Position numbers and translations under genes: made by a program. From Nocardia blacklockiae (GTDB lineage Bacteria; Actinomycetota; Actinomycetes; Mycobacteriales; Mycobacteriaceae), in assembly GCF_015477355.1 (NCBI RefSeq), contig NZ_JADLRJ010000008.1, positions 124,001 through 188,000 on the forward strand: 64,000 bases of DNA. The letters are read 5' to 3'. Below the pieces are notes generated by a model that had not been told where the DNA came from, made no database searches, and saw only the letters and a program-made list of their open reading frames with translations. This document shows, piece by piece, positions 24,540 through 34,800 of this stretch. How positions within the stretch are numbered: position 1 is the stretch's first letter; each line of letters opens with the position of its first letter.

Positions 24540-26018
24540 TCAGTGGCCGATGTCGGCCGGGACCTTTGTGTCGTCCGGGGTGTCCTGTTTCGACTTGGAG
24601 CCGATGAACAGGGCCGAGGCGGCTACGCCGACCAGGAGGATGACGGCGGGGAGGATCATCGACTGGCCGAGGGCGGTGCTGAACTTGTCGAGGATGAAGT
24701 CCGGGAGTTTGCCCATGCCGGTGCCGCCGCCCTCGGCGGCGTTGGTGTCGCCGAGGCCCTGGGCCGCCATCCGGGCCGAGATCAGGGCGCTGATCGCGGC
24801 GCTGCCGAGGACCGAGCCGACCTGGCGGGTGGTGTTGTAGACGCCCGCGCCCGCGCCGGCCTGGTGGACCGGGAGGTTGCGGGTGGCGGTGGAGGCCAGC
24901 GGCGCCCAGATGCAGGAGTTGGACAGACCCGCGACCGCGGCGATCACCAGGAACAGCGCGATCGAGCTGTCCGGCTTCATCAGCGCGGCGAAGCCGAACA
25001 CCGAGGCCGCGAACAGCGCGAAACCGATGGTCGGCAGGATGCGCGGCGGCATCCGGTCGGACACCTTGCCGATGAACGGGGCGGTGAAGCCGGTGACGAT
25101 CGCCATCGGCGCGAACACCAGCGCCGAGCGCGTCGGCGAGAACTCCCGCACCGCCTCCAGGTAGAAGTACGACGGCACCATCAGGGCGGTGACCGCGGCG
25201 CCCATGGCGGCGATGGCCACGCTCGACAGCGCGAAGTTGCGATCGCGGAACAGGCTCATCGGCACCAGCGGCTCACCGGTGTTGCGGGCCTGGTTGACCA
25301 CGAACAGGCCCAGCACCACCAGACCGGCGACGATCATCGCCCAGATCCAGCCGTTCCAGTCGTGCGCGTTGCCCTCCTGGATGCCGAACACCAGCAGGAA
25401 CATGCCGACCGCGCTGAGCGCCACGCCGACCAGGTCGAACTTGTGCTCGTGGGTCTCCAGCGACGGCACCAGCCAGAGGGCCAGCACGAAGGCGACGATG
25501 CCGATCGGCACGTTGATGTAGAAGATCCAGTTCCAGCCCTGCCAGTCGACGAGCACGCCGCCCAGGATCGGACCGACCAGGGTGGCCAGGCCGGCGACGC
25601 CGCCCCACAGGCCCATGGCCGCGCCGCGCTTGTCGGGCGGGAAGGTGCGGGTGATGACGGCCATGGTCTGCGGCGTCATCAGCGCCGCGCCCAGACCCTG
25701 CACCGCGCGCGCCGCGATCAGCATCTCGACGCTGGTCGAGACGGCGCACCACAGCGAGGCGGCGGTGAAGACGGCCAAGCCGACGAGGTAGACGTTCTTG
25801 GGGCCGTAGCGATCTCCGAGGCGCCCCGTCACCAGCAGCGGCACCGCGTAGGTGAGCAGGTAGGCGCTGGTCACCCAGATGACCTTGGTGATATCGGTGT
25901 GCAGGTCGGTCATGATCGCCGGGTTGGCCACCGCGACGATGGTCATATCCAGCAGGATCATGAAGAACCCGACGACCAGCGCGTACAGCGCCAGCCACGG
26001 ATTGCGTTGAGTGGTCAT
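24540..26018 (-). CDS. MFS transporter, DHA2 (EmrB/QacA-like) drug-efflux family
   Basis: A 492-residue exporter with about fourteen helices. The first helix reads FFMILLDMTIVAVANPAIM and loop 2-3 has GRLGDRYGPKNV (motif A). Motif C is GVAGLATLVGPILGGVLV near 150. The last 25 residues are polar (SKSKQDTPDDTKVPADIGH). ATG 26018 has AGGA-type sequence upstream. It lies 41 bases after a PadR gene on the same strand, so PadR and pump form a self-regulated efflux unit, as is common in actinobacteria. Substrate unknown. Confidence 0.9.
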   Translation of the reverse strand: MTTQRNPWLALYALVVGFFMILLDMTIVAVANPAIMTDLHTDITKVIWVTSAYLLTYAVPLLVTGRLGDRYGPKNVYLVGLAVFTAASLWCAVSTSVEMLIAARAVQGLGAALMTPQTMAVITRTFPPDKRGAAMGLWGGVAGLATLVGPILGGVLVDWQGWNWIFYINVPIGIVAFVLALWLVPSLETHEHKFDLVGVALSAVGMFLLVFGIQEGNAHDWNGWIWAMIVAGLVVLGLFVVNQARNTGEPLVPMSLFRDRNFALSSVAIAAMGAAVTALMVPSYFYLEAVREFSPTRSALVFAPMAIVTGFTAPFIGKVSDRMPPRILPTIGFALFAASVFGFAALMKPDSSIALFLVIAAVAGLSNSCIWAPLASTATRNLPVHQAGAGAGVYNTTRQVGSVLGSAAISALISARMAAQGLGDTNAAEGGGTGMGKLPDFILDKFSTALGQSMILPAVILLVGVAASALFIGSKSKQDTPDDTKVPADIGH

Positions 26019-26059
26019 GGATTTCGTTCCTGTTCTAGGAAGGAGAAGCGGGTCTCGGG

Positions 26060-26758
26060 TCAGGCGGGCGTGGCGCCGCCGCTGCGCAGCTCGGCGAGCA
26101 CGTCGTCGGTGACGGCCGCGCCCCAGCCGTGGCCGAGGTGGCCGGTGTCGGTGGGCGCGGCCACCCGGATGCCCTCGGCGGTGAACTCGTCCCAGGGCAG
26201 GGCGCCGGACTCGAGGTCGAGGACGAGGCGGCGCAGCCACGCCAGTTCGGCGTCCAGCTGCCCGCGCAGGTATTCGATCACCATCCAGTAGCGCCGGGGC
26301 ACCTGGTGGGTGGTGAGCCAGTCGTGCAGGGCGTCGATCTCGGTGAGGTCGTTGTCGAGCCAGCCGATGCGCTCGCGCACCAGCGCGATCACCTCGTCGC
26401 GCGGCAGGTTGTGCGCCTCGGACATGGCCAGCGGGAAGATCGGGTACTCGCGGATCGGTCGGCGGATGAGGTCGGCGATCCGGGTACGCAGCGCGGCGGT
26501 GCCGGATTCGGCGATCCGGTACGTGGTGCGTTCGGGCCGGTTGCCCGCCCGATCCGTGCCCTCGGCGTGCACGAGTCCTTGCTCGGCCAGCCGCGCCACC
26601 GTGTGGTACAGGGAGCCCGGGCGGATCTTCAGCAGATAATCCTCCCGGCGCTGCAGCAATAGTTGATACATCTCGTAGGGATGCATCGGCCGTTCCTCCA
26701 GCAGCGCGAGCACCGCCATCGCCAACGGCGTCAGCGTCGCACCCGGCTGCTTCGTCAT
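26060..26758 (-). CDS. PadR-family transcriptional regulator
   Basis: A 232-residue regulator. The N-terminal winged helix has LTPLAMAVLALLEERPMHPYEMYQLL and KIRPGSLYHTVARLAEQGLV (residues 8-62), the PadR signature. The C-terminal half (90-190) is helical with a Vir_C-like dimer region, and about 40 extra residues at the end are unassigned. It precedes the MFS pump and probably represses it until a drug-like ligand binds. An 18-bp palindrome 66 bases upstream is a good autoregulatory site candidate. Confidence 0.88.
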   Translation of the reverse strand: MTKQPGATLTPLAMAVLALLEERPMHPYEMYQLLLQRREDYLLKIRPGSLYHTVARLAEQGLVHAEGTDRAGNRPERTTYRIAESGTAALRTRIADLIRRPIREYPIFPLAMSEAHNLPRDEVIALVRERIGWLDNDLTEIDALHDWLTTHQVPRRYWMVIEYLRGQLDAELAWLRRLVLDLESGALPWDEFTAEGIRVAAPTDTGHLGHGWGAAVTDDVLAELRSGGATPA

Positions 26759-26823
26759 CGTGGAACTCCCTCCGTACCTGTCCTCGCGACTCTAGTCCGA
26801 GCCGACGACATCCCCCACATCAA

Positions 26824-26841
26824 ATATTCCACGCCGAATAT
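26824..26841. promoter_or_regulatory. PadR operator candidate
   Basis: ATATTC-CACGCC-GAATAT is a perfect 6-6-6 inverted repeat upstream of the PadR gene, AT-rich in a very GC-rich setting. A second perfect palindrome, TGACCGCGGTCA, lies at 26875-26886. Either could bind the PadR dimer. Confidence 0.45.
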
Positions 26842-26938
26842 ACGGCCCCGAACCCCAACTGAACAAGAGTCCATGACCGCGGTCACAAAGCCGACCCGAA
26901 CAATCACCGCCCTCGCGGTGCCATTCCGGGTACGGCGC

Positions 26939-27655
26939 CTACAGGTGGCGGAGGTAGTGCTGCGGGGAATCCAGGAACGCGCGCCAGTTGCGGACCATGT
27001 CGAGCTGATCCCACTCGCGATACTCGATACCGTCCTCGGTGAGTTCCGTGATCTCGGCGTCCGGACACGCGGCGAGCAGCGGCGAGTGCGTCGCCATGAT
27101 CACCTGCGACCCCTCGGCCGCCAGATCGATCAGCACGCCCAGCAGCGCCAGGCAGGACTGGAACGACAGCGCCGCCTCCGGCTCGTCGAGCAGCCAGAGT
27201 CCTTGCCCCACAGGCCTTTCGGCGATATACCGCAGGAACGATTGACCGTGCGACAGCGCGCTCCAGGACGGATCGGTCTCCCGTACCCGCGTCGCGTCGG
27301 CGCGGGCGAACAGGTTGATCATCGCCTCCGCGCGCAGGAATCCGCCGTTCGTGGGGCGCGGGTAGACACCGTCGCACCGCAGGTGGTGGGACAGTGCCCC
27401 GTCGTCCGGGATGCCTCCCGGTGCCCACATGTCGTCCTCGGCCCGCCGCATGCCGGACCTCCAGCTTTCGGCGATCGCTTCCACCAGGGTCGACTTCCCG
27501 ACCCCGTTCTCGCCGACGATCACCGTCACGGAGTTCTCGAAAAGCAGTCCGTCGGAGCATATTTCGGCGATGGCGGGCACCTCCAGGTGCCACGGGTCCA
27601 GGGTGTAATGCTCGTTCCGCACGAACTCCACTCGCCGCAGCAACAGCTCACTCAT
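26939..27655 (-). CDS. AAA/ABC-type ATPase, RecF/SMC-like fold
   Basis: A 238-residue soluble ATPase: Walker A VGENGVGKSTLVEAI near residue 46, ABC-like signature LSHGQSF near 137, Walker B GLWLLDEPEAAL near 155 and the switch His in MATHSPLL near 190. The layout (no transmembrane part, DEPEAAL, ATHSP) fits the AAA_21/AAA_23 group of stand-alone ATPases related to RecF, OLD and SMC heads rather than transporters. No nuclease or toxin-like partner is adjacent. Cellular role unknown. It lies downstream of kgd but the kgd hairpin probably separates them. Confidence 0.75.
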   Translation of the reverse strand: MSELLLRRVEFVRNEHYTLDPWHLEVPAIAEICSDGLLFENSVTVIVGENGVGKSTLVEAIAESWRSGMRRAEDDMWAPGGIPDDGALSHHLRCDGVYPRPTNGGFLRAEAMINLFARADATRVRETDPSWSALSHGQSFLRYIAERPVGQGLWLLDEPEAALSFQSCLALLGVLIDLAAEGSQVIMATHSPLLAACPDAEITELTEDGIEYREWDQLDMVRNWRAFLDSPQHYLRHL

Positions 27656-27734
27656 TCGACACCCCCTGCCGCGCCGCCGTTTTCGATGTCCGGCGCGGCC
27701 CGCGGCGGCGGCGACACCCCCGGAAACGCCGAAC

Positions 27735-27776
27735 GCCGGGCCGAACCGCTTCCGTGGGAAGCGAATTCGGCCCGGC
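27735..27776 (-). terminator. kgd transcription terminator
   Basis: A nested hairpin immediately after the kgd stop: outer stem GCCGGGCCGAA (27735-27745) with TTCGGCCCGGC (27766-27776), inner stem CGCTTCC with GGAAGCG around a GTG loop. It is highly stable, with no long T run. Confidence 0.75.
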
Positions 27777-27793
27777 GCACGGTGCGGACGAAC

Positions 27794-30700
27794 TTACGCG
27801 GTCGGGGAGAACGCCTCGCCGATGATCTCGGCCTGCTCCACCGCGTGCACCTTGCTCGAACCCGAGGACGGGGCCGACATGGCGCGGCGGGAGATGCGGC
27901 GCAGGCGGCCGAACCGCTCGGGCAGGAACTCCGGCAGGTTCAGGCCGAAGAACGGCCAGGCGCCCTGGTTGGCCGGTTCCTCCTGGACCCACGCCAGATC
28001 GGTGGCGTTCGGGTAGGTCGCCAGCTTCTCGTTGAGCCGGTAGGACGGGATCGGGTACAGCTGCTCGATGCGGACGATCGCCACGTCGTCGCGGTTCTTC
28101 TTGACCTTCTCCGCGACCAGCTCGTAGTAGAGCTTGCCGGAGGTCAGCAGGATCCGCTTGACCTTGCCGCGGTCGCCGTCGCCGCTCTCGTAGGTCGGCT
28201 CCTCGAGCACCGAGCGGAACTTGGCGTCGGTGAAGTCCTCGATGTTGGAGACCACGGCCTTGTTGCGCAGCATCGACTTCGGGGTGAAGACGATCAGCGG
28301 GCGGCGGATGCCGTCGAGCACGTGCCGGCGCAGCAGGTGGAAGTAGTTCGACGGCGTCGACGGCACCGCCACCGTCATCGAACCCTCCGCGCACAGCTGC
28401 AGGAACCGCTCGATGCGGCCCGAGGTGTGGTCGGGACCCTGACCCTCGTGACCGTGCGGCAGCAGCAGCACGACCTCCGACAGCTGGCCCCACTTGGCCT
28501 CACCGGAGGAGATGAACTCGTCGATGATGGACTGCGCGCCGTTGACGAAGTCACCGAACTGCGCCTCCCACAGCACGAGTGCGTCCGGGTTGCCCAGCGA
28601 GTAGCCGTATTCGAAACCGACGGCGGCGAATTCGCTCAGCGCCGAGTCGTGCACCGCGAACCAGCCGGGATTGGTGCTGCCGATGTTGTGCAGCGGCGTG
28701 TACTCCGCGCCCGTCTTGCGGTCGATGACCACCGAGTGCCGCTGGGTGAACGTGCCGCGCCGGGAGTCCTGACCGGTCAGGCGCACCGCGCGGCCCTCGT
28801 CGATCAGCGTGCCGAAGGCCAGCAGTTCGGCGAACGCCCAGTCCACCTTGCCCTCGTAGGCCATCTCGCGGCGGCGGTCCAGCACCGGCTTGACGCGCGG
28901 GTGCACGCTGAAGCCCTCGGGCACGTTGACGAACGCGTCGCCGATGCGCTGCAGCACCGACTTGTCCACGGCCGTGACGACGGTGCCGGGAACGGTCTGC
29001 TCCTCCTCGACCGACTCGCTCGGCTCCGGCGTGTACTTCTCCAGCTCGCGGACCTCGTTGAAGACCCGTTCCAACTGACCCTGGTAATCGCGCAGGGCGT
29101 CTTCGGCTTCCTTCATCGAGATGTCGCCGCGGCCGATCAGCGACTCGGTGTAGGACTTGCGGACGCTGCGCTTGGTGTCGATGACGTCGTACATGTACGG
29201 CTGGGTCATCGACGGGTCGTCGCCCTCGTTGTGGCCGCGACGCCGGTAGCAGATCAGGTCGATCACGACGTCCTTGTGGAACCGCTCGCGGAAGTCGGTG
29301 GCCAGCCGCGCGACCCAGGTGCAGGCCTCCGGGTCGTCGCCGTTCACGTGGAACACCGGGGCGCCGATGAATTTCGCGATGTCCGTGGAGTATTCGGTGG
29401 AGCGGCTGTTCTCCGGCGCGGTGGTGAAGCCGATCTGGTTGTTCACCACGATGTGCACGGTGCCGCCGACGCGGTAGCCGCGCAGGCCCGACAGGTTCAG
29501 CGTCTCGGCGACCACACCCTGGCCGGCGAAGGCCGCGTCACCGTGCAGCATCAGCGGCACCACGGAGAAGGTGCGCGCCTCCTCGCCCTTGGTGACCAGG
29601 TCCTCCTTGGTGAGCAGGTCCTGCTTGGCGCGGACCAGACCCTCCAGCACCGGGTCGACGGCCTCGAGGTGCGACGGGTTGGCGGTCAGCGACACCTCGA
29701 TGTCGTTGTCGCCGAACATCTGGATGTAGGTGCCGTGCGCGCCGAGGTGGTACTTCACGTCGCCCGAGCCGTGCGTGGCGGCCGGGTTCATGTTGCCCTC
29801 GAACTCGGTGAAGATCTGCGAGTACGGCTTGCCGACGATGTTGGCCAGCACGTTCAGGCGACCGCGGTGCGGCATGCCGATGACGACCTCGTCGAGCCCG
29901 TGCTCGGCGCACTGGTCGATGACGGCGTCCATCATCGGGATGACCGACTCCGCGCCCTCCAGCGAGAAGCGCTTCTGGCCGACGTACTTGGTCTGCAGGA
30001 AGGTCTCGAAGGCCTCCGCCGCGTTCAGCCGGCTCAGGATGTACTTCTGCTGCGCGACAGTGGGTTTCGCGTGCTTCTGCTCGACCCGCTCCTGCAGCCA
30101 CTGCAACTGCTCCGGGTCGAGGATGTGGGTGTACTCCACGCCGACGTGGCGGCAGTAGGCGTCGCGCAGCAGCGACAGCACGTCGCGCAGCTTCATCCGC
30201 TCCTGGCCGTGGAAACCCGCGACGTTGAATTCGCGGTCCAGGTCCCACAGGGTCAGGCCGTGCTGGGTGACGTCCAGGTCGGGGTGGCTGCGGAACTTGT
30301 CCTTGACCAGGCGCAGCGGGTCGGTGTCGGCCATCAGGTGGCCGCGGTTGCGGTAGGCGGCGATGAGCTCCTGGACGCGGACGCTCTTGTCGACGCCGCG
30401 CTCCTTGACGTCCTTGCGCCAGCGCACCGGCTCGTACGGCACGCCCATGCCGTGGAAGATCTCGTCGTAGAACTCGTCGGAGATCAGCAGCTGGTGGATG
30501 GTGCGCAGGAAGTCGCCGGACTCCGCGCCCTGGATGATGCGGTGGTCGTAGGTCGAGGTCAGCGTCATCAGCTTGCCGATGCCGATCTCGGCCAGCTGCT
30601 GGTCGCTCATGCCCTGGAACTCGGCCGGGTACTCCATCGCGCCCGCGCCGACGATGGCGCCCTGGCCCGGCATCAGCCGCGGCACCGAGTGGTTGGTGCC

Positions 30701-31603
30701 GATGGTGCCCGGGTTGGTCAGCGAGATGGTGACGCCGGAAAAGTCCTCGGCGGTCAGCTTGCCGTCGCGGGCGCGCCGGACGATGTCCTCGTAGGCGGTG
30801 TGGAACTGCGCGAAGGTCATCGACTCGCAGTTCTTGATGGCCGCGACGACCAGGGTCCGGTTGCCGTTCTTGCCGGGCAGGTCGATGGCCAGGCCCAGGT
30901 TGGTGTGCGCGGGGGTGACCGCGTTCGGCTTCCCGTCGACCTCGGCGAAGTGCCGGTTCATGTTCGGGAAGGCCTTGACCGCCTGCACGATCGCGTAGCC
31001 GAGCAGGTGGGTGAAGGAGATCTTGCCGCCGCGGGTGCGGGCCAGGTGATTGTTGATCACCAGGCGGTTGTCGATCATCAGCTTCGCGGGGATGGCGCGG
31101 ACGCTGGTCGCGGTCGGGATGGTCAGCGACGACGACATGTTCTTGACGATGGCGGCGGCCGGGCCGCGCAGCACCTTCGACTCGTCGGCGGACTCGGCGG
31201 CCTTGGGGGCGCCGGTGGTCGGCGCGGCGTTGGAGGCCGGCGCCGGAGTGGTCTGGGGGGTGCGCGCCTGCGGCGGAGCCGCGGCCGAGGAGGACGCCGC
31301 GTTCACCTTCGGTGCGGGCGAGGCGGCGGCCGCGGCGGCGGGCGCCTTCGGAGCGGGCGCCGGTGCCGGGGTCGGGGCGGCGGCGGGCGCGGAGGTGGCG
31401 GCGGTCGTCGGAGCCGCGGGCGCGGGAGAAGCGTCAACACCCACCCGGCCCGAGCTGTTGGTGTCACCCGTCGACTCCGGTGTGTAGTCGGCCAGGAACT
31501 CGTGCCAGCTCTCGTCGACCGACGACGGGTCTTGCTTGTACTTCTGGTACATCTCGTCGACTAGCCACTGGTTCTGTCCGAACTGGGATGTTGAGCTGCT
31601 CAC
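27794..31603 (-). CDS. kgd: Multifunctional 2-oxoglutarate decarboxylase/dehydrogenase E1 with fused E2 domain (Kgd/OdhA)
   Basis: A TCA-cycle enzyme of about 1269 residues, ThDP-dependent. Order: N-terminal helix [22 protein letters not shown] (about 7-28), an Ala/Pro-rich linker (40-120), an E2-type succinyltransferase domain (130-355; [17 protein letters not shown], ending [13 protein letters not shown]), then E1 with [29 protein letters not shown], the ThDP motif GDAAFAGQG...VNNQIGFTT, and the C-terminal transketolase-like part. There is no lipoyl domain, as in corynebacterial OdhA. The GTG at 31603 ([12 protein letters not shown]) matches the usual mature start; an ATG at 31621 would add six residues. 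Activity in relatives is set by the FHA protein GarA/OdhI, not seen here. Confidence 0.95.
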   Translation of the reverse strand: MSSSTSQFGQNQWLVDEMYQKYKQDPSSVDESWHEFLADYTPESTGDTNSSGRVGVDASPAPAAPTTAATSAPAAAPTPAPAPAPKAPAAAAAASPAPKVNAASSSAAAPPQARTPQTTPAPASNAAPTTGAPKAAESADESKVLRGPAAAIVKNMSSSLTIPTATSVRAIPAKLMIDNRLVINNHLARTRGGKISFTHLLGYAIVQAVKAFPNMNRHFAEVDGKPNAVTPAHTNLGLAIDLPGKNGNRTLVVAAIKNCESMTFAQFHTAYEDIVRRARDGKLTAEDFSGVTISLTNPGTIGTNHSVPRLMPGQGAIVGAGAMEYPAEFQGMSDQQLAEIGIGKLMTLTSTYDHRIIQGAESGDFLRTIHQLLISDEFYDEIFHGMGVPYEPVRWRKDVKERGVDKSVRVQELIAAYRNRGHLMADTDPLRLVKDKFRSHPDLDVTQHGLTLWDLDREFNVAGFHGQERMKLRDVLSLLRDAYCRHVGVEYTHILDPEQLQWLQERVEQKHAKPTVAQQKYILSRLNAAEAFETFLQTKYVGQKRFSLEGAESVIPMMDAVIDQCAEHGLDEVVIGMPHRGRLNVLANIVGKPYSQIFTEFEGNMNPAATHGSGDVKYHLGAHGTYIQMFGDNDIEVSLTANPSHLEAVDPVLEGLVRAKQDLLTKEDLVTKGEEARTFSVVPLMLHGDAAFAGQGVVAETLNLSGLRGYRVGGTVHIVVNNQIGFTTAPENSRSTEYSTDIAKFIGAPVFHVNGDDPEACTWVARLATDFRERFHKDVVIDLICYRRRGHNEGDDPSMTQPYMYDVIDTKRSVRKSYTESLIGRGDISMKEAEDALRDYQGQLERVFNEVRELEKYTPEPSESVEEEQTVPGTVVTAVDKSVLQRIGDAFVNVPEGFSVHPRVKPVLDRRREMAYEGKVDWAFAELLAFGTLIDEGRAVRLTGQDSRRGTFTQRHSVVIDRKTGAEYTPLHNIGSTNPGWFAVHDSALSEFAAVGFEYGYSLGNPDALVLWEAQFGDFVNGAQSIIDEFISSGEAKWGQLSEVVLLLPHGHEGQGPDHTSGRIERFLQLCAEGSMTVAVPSTPSNYFHLLRRHVLDGIRRPLIVFTPKSMLRNKAVVSNIEDFTDAKFRSVLEEPTYESGDGDRGKVKRILLTSGKLYYELVAEKVKKNRDDVAIVRIEQLYPIPSYRLNEKLATYPNATDLAWVQEEPANQGAWPFFGLNLPEFLPERFGRLRRISRRAMSAPSSGSSKVHAVEQAEIIGEAFSPTA

Positions 31604-31830
31604 AGCAGGTGTTCGCCTCATTTCGTTCTTCGCGCTGCGACGTTTGTGACGTGCTCGGCACGGGTAATCGGCGTGCTACGCGCCGATGCGCCCTTTCCGA
31701 GGATAGGCCCAGGCCCGGCACCGCGCCCCACGGCGGTCTCCGCGGGTTTCTTCGAGTTACGCAAATCTTTCGCATGCGTCCCCGTCCCGCGTGCCGCGAG
31801 GCGTCTTCCGACTGCCGGACAGAACCTGCC

Positions 31831-34800
31831 TCATATGTGTGACGACCCGTCCGATGGTGAGAATATTCCTTCCTCGGCGCGCGCCGCCGACCACAGCCGG
31901 GAATAGATCCCACCTGCCGAAACCAGCTGGTCGTGGGTGCCGATCTCGGCGATGCGGCCGCGGTCCACCACGGCGATGCGGTCGGCGCGCGCGGCCGTGG
32001 CCAGCCGGTGCGCGACGATCACGGCGGTGCGGCTGTGGGCGGTGCCGGTGCGGGTCAGGGATCGCCCGGCCGCCAGCACCTGTTCCTCGCTGTCGGGGTC
32101 GAGGACGGCGGTGGCCTCGTCGAGGAGCAACAGGTCCGGATCGACCAATTCGGCCCGGGCCAAGGCGATGAGCTGGCGTTGCCCGGCCGACAGGCCGCGG
32201 CCGCCCTCGCCGACCGGCTGCCGCATGCCCTGCGGCAGCGCGCGGATCATGTCCAGCGCGCCGACGGCCGCGGCGGCCCGTTCGACCTCCGCCCGCGTGG
32301 CAGCAGGTTTCCCGAACGCAATGTTGCCGGCGACGTCGCCGGTGAACAGGTGAGCTTCCTGCGGCACCGTGCCGAGGCGGGCGCGGTAGTCGGCGAGGCG
32401 GTAGTCGCGCAGGTCGGTGCGGTCGACGAGGATGCGGCCGCCGGGCTCGCGCGGCAGGTCGTACAGGCGCGCAAGGAGTTTCACGATGGTGGATTTGCCC
32501 GCGCCGGTCTCGCCGACCAGGGCCAGCGTGGTGCCGGCCGGGATGTGCACCGAAACACCGTCCAGGGCGGGCTTTTTCGCGTCGGGGTAGCGGAAGTGGA
32601 CGTCGGCGAACCGGACCTCGCCGCGCAACCGGCCGGGGATCGCGGCGGCGTCCGGTGCGTCGGCGGCGATCGAGGACGGGGTGCGCAGCAGCGCCTCGAT
32701 GCGGCGCAGCCCGACCCTTGCCTGCTGGTAGCCGTCGAACACCTGCGACAGCTGCATGACGGGGCTGAACAGCAGGCCCAGGTACAGCACGAAGGCCACC
32801 AGGGTGCCGGGCGTGGTGGTGCCGTGCGCGACCTCGCGCGCACCCACGTAGACCACCGCCGCCTGCGCCAGGTCGGCCCACGCGATGACGAAGGCGAAGT
32901 ACAGCGCGATCGCCCGCTGGGCGCGCATGCGGGCGCGGCGGTAGGCGTCGGAGTAGTCGGTGAACCGCCGGGCCGCGTCCGGTTCGTGCCGGTAGGCCTG
33001 GGTGGCCCGGAGCCCGGCGACGTTCTCCTGGAAGTCGGCGTTGACCGTCGAAACCCGTTCGCGCGCGGCCGAGTAGGCGGCCGCCGAGATCCGGCGGAAC
33101 ACCAGCGTCGCGCCGATCAGCGGCGGGAGTGTGGCGAAGACCACCACCGCCAGTCCGGTGTCGATCACCAGCAGCGCGACCGCGATGCCGCCGGCGGTGC
33201 CGATGCTGATCAACGCGGTGCCCAGGCCGGTCTGCAGGAACGTCGACAGCGCGTCGATGTCGGTGGTCATCCGGGTCATGATGCGGCCGGACAGTTCGCG
33301 CTCGTAGTAGTCGAGCCCGAGCCGCTGCAGGTGGGCGTAGCTGCGCACCCGCAGCCCGTACAGCACCCGCTCGCCGCCGCGCGCCGACAGCAGCGTGCCG
33401 GTCGCCTCGTCCAGCCAGCTGAGCAGGACCAGCACGGCCCCGCCGAGCGCCGCGACGGCCAGCACCCGCCCGCTCCCGGCGGCCACGCCGTCGTCGAGCG
33501 CGTACCGGGTCAGCGCCGGAAAGGCCACGCCCACAGCCGCATCCGCGGCCAGCAGCACCACCACCGCGAGCAGCAGCCACCGCACCGGCCGCAGCAGCCG
33601 CGCCAGCCGGAAGTCCGGCTCCGGCTGTTCCAGCGCCCGATCGTCCACCCGTGGCTCCTCGGTCGCGGCGGGCAATCGCGCCAGCTCAGCGCGGATCTCC
33701 GCCGGAACCTCGCCCTCCGCCACATCCGTGCGTGCCACGGTATGCGGCGCGTCCGCCGCGGCAGGCAGCATCGCCACGCCGGGCGGAGCCGCGGCGGAGA
33801 CCGGGTCCGCGTGCTGCGCCGTCGGTACAGCGCCGGATGCCGCCGCGATCGTGTCCGGGCGGGTGGCGGGCCGCACCGCGTCGGCTCCCGACGTGGGAAG
33901 GGGTTCAGCGGCGACCGGGTTCTGGTGGTGCGACGTCATCCCGGCGGCGGAGGTCTCGCTCGCGTGGGCCGCAGTGGTGGCACCGACCGGTGCGGCGGAT
34001 GGGGTGACGGCGAGAACTTCTGGCGTGTCAGGGGTTTGGTGGTCGGTGGCGGGCCAGAGGTTGCCGGTGGTGGGGTGTCGGGGGTTGGGGAGGCGGATGA
34101 CGCGGTCGGCGTGGGCGAGGGTGGATTCGCGGTGCGCCAGGATGATGGTGGTGCGGTTCGTGTCACTGGGTAGGCCGGCGTAGATGGCGGCCTCGGTGAC
34201 CGCGTCGACGGCGGAGGTGGCGTCGTCGAGGATCAGGATGCGGGGGTCGGCCAGCAGGGCGCGGGCCAGGGCGAGGCGCTGCCGCTGGCCGCCCGAGAGG
34301 GTCAGGCCGCGCTCGCCGACCACGGTGTCGTAGCCGTCGGGCAGCTCGCCGATGAACTTGTCGGCGGCGGCCAGCTCGGCGGCCCGGCGGATCTCCGCGC
34401 GGCTCGCATCGGGATGGCCCAGGGCGATGTTGGCGGCCACGGTGTCGGAGAACAGGAACGGCTCGTCGAACACCACACCCACCGCGCGGCGCAGATCCGT
34501 CGCCCGAACCTCGGCGATGTCCACTTCGTACGCGGCACAGTCGCTTTCGTCGTCCGTCGCGACGGCGCTGCCGTTGCCTGTGCTGCCGTACGAACCGTGC
34601 GTCGCACCGCCGTCCGGTTCGAGCGTCGCGCCGCGGGCACTCGATCGCTCGTCGTTGCCGAGTCCGAATCCTGCACCGCCGGGTGCGTTGCCGCGCAGCA
34701 GGATTCGGCCGGAGTCGGGGGTGAACAGGCGGGGGAGGAGCAGGGACAGCGTGGACTTGCCGGAACCGGCGGGGCCGATGATCGCCACCGTCTCGCCCGG

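Noticed and set aside
26663-31564. A 1633-codon open frame opposite kgd on the + strand
   Set aside because: It mirrors the Kgd coding sequence, has no recognisable domain or start signal, and its composition (His/Arg/Asp/Val-rich) is that expected opposite a high-GC gene.
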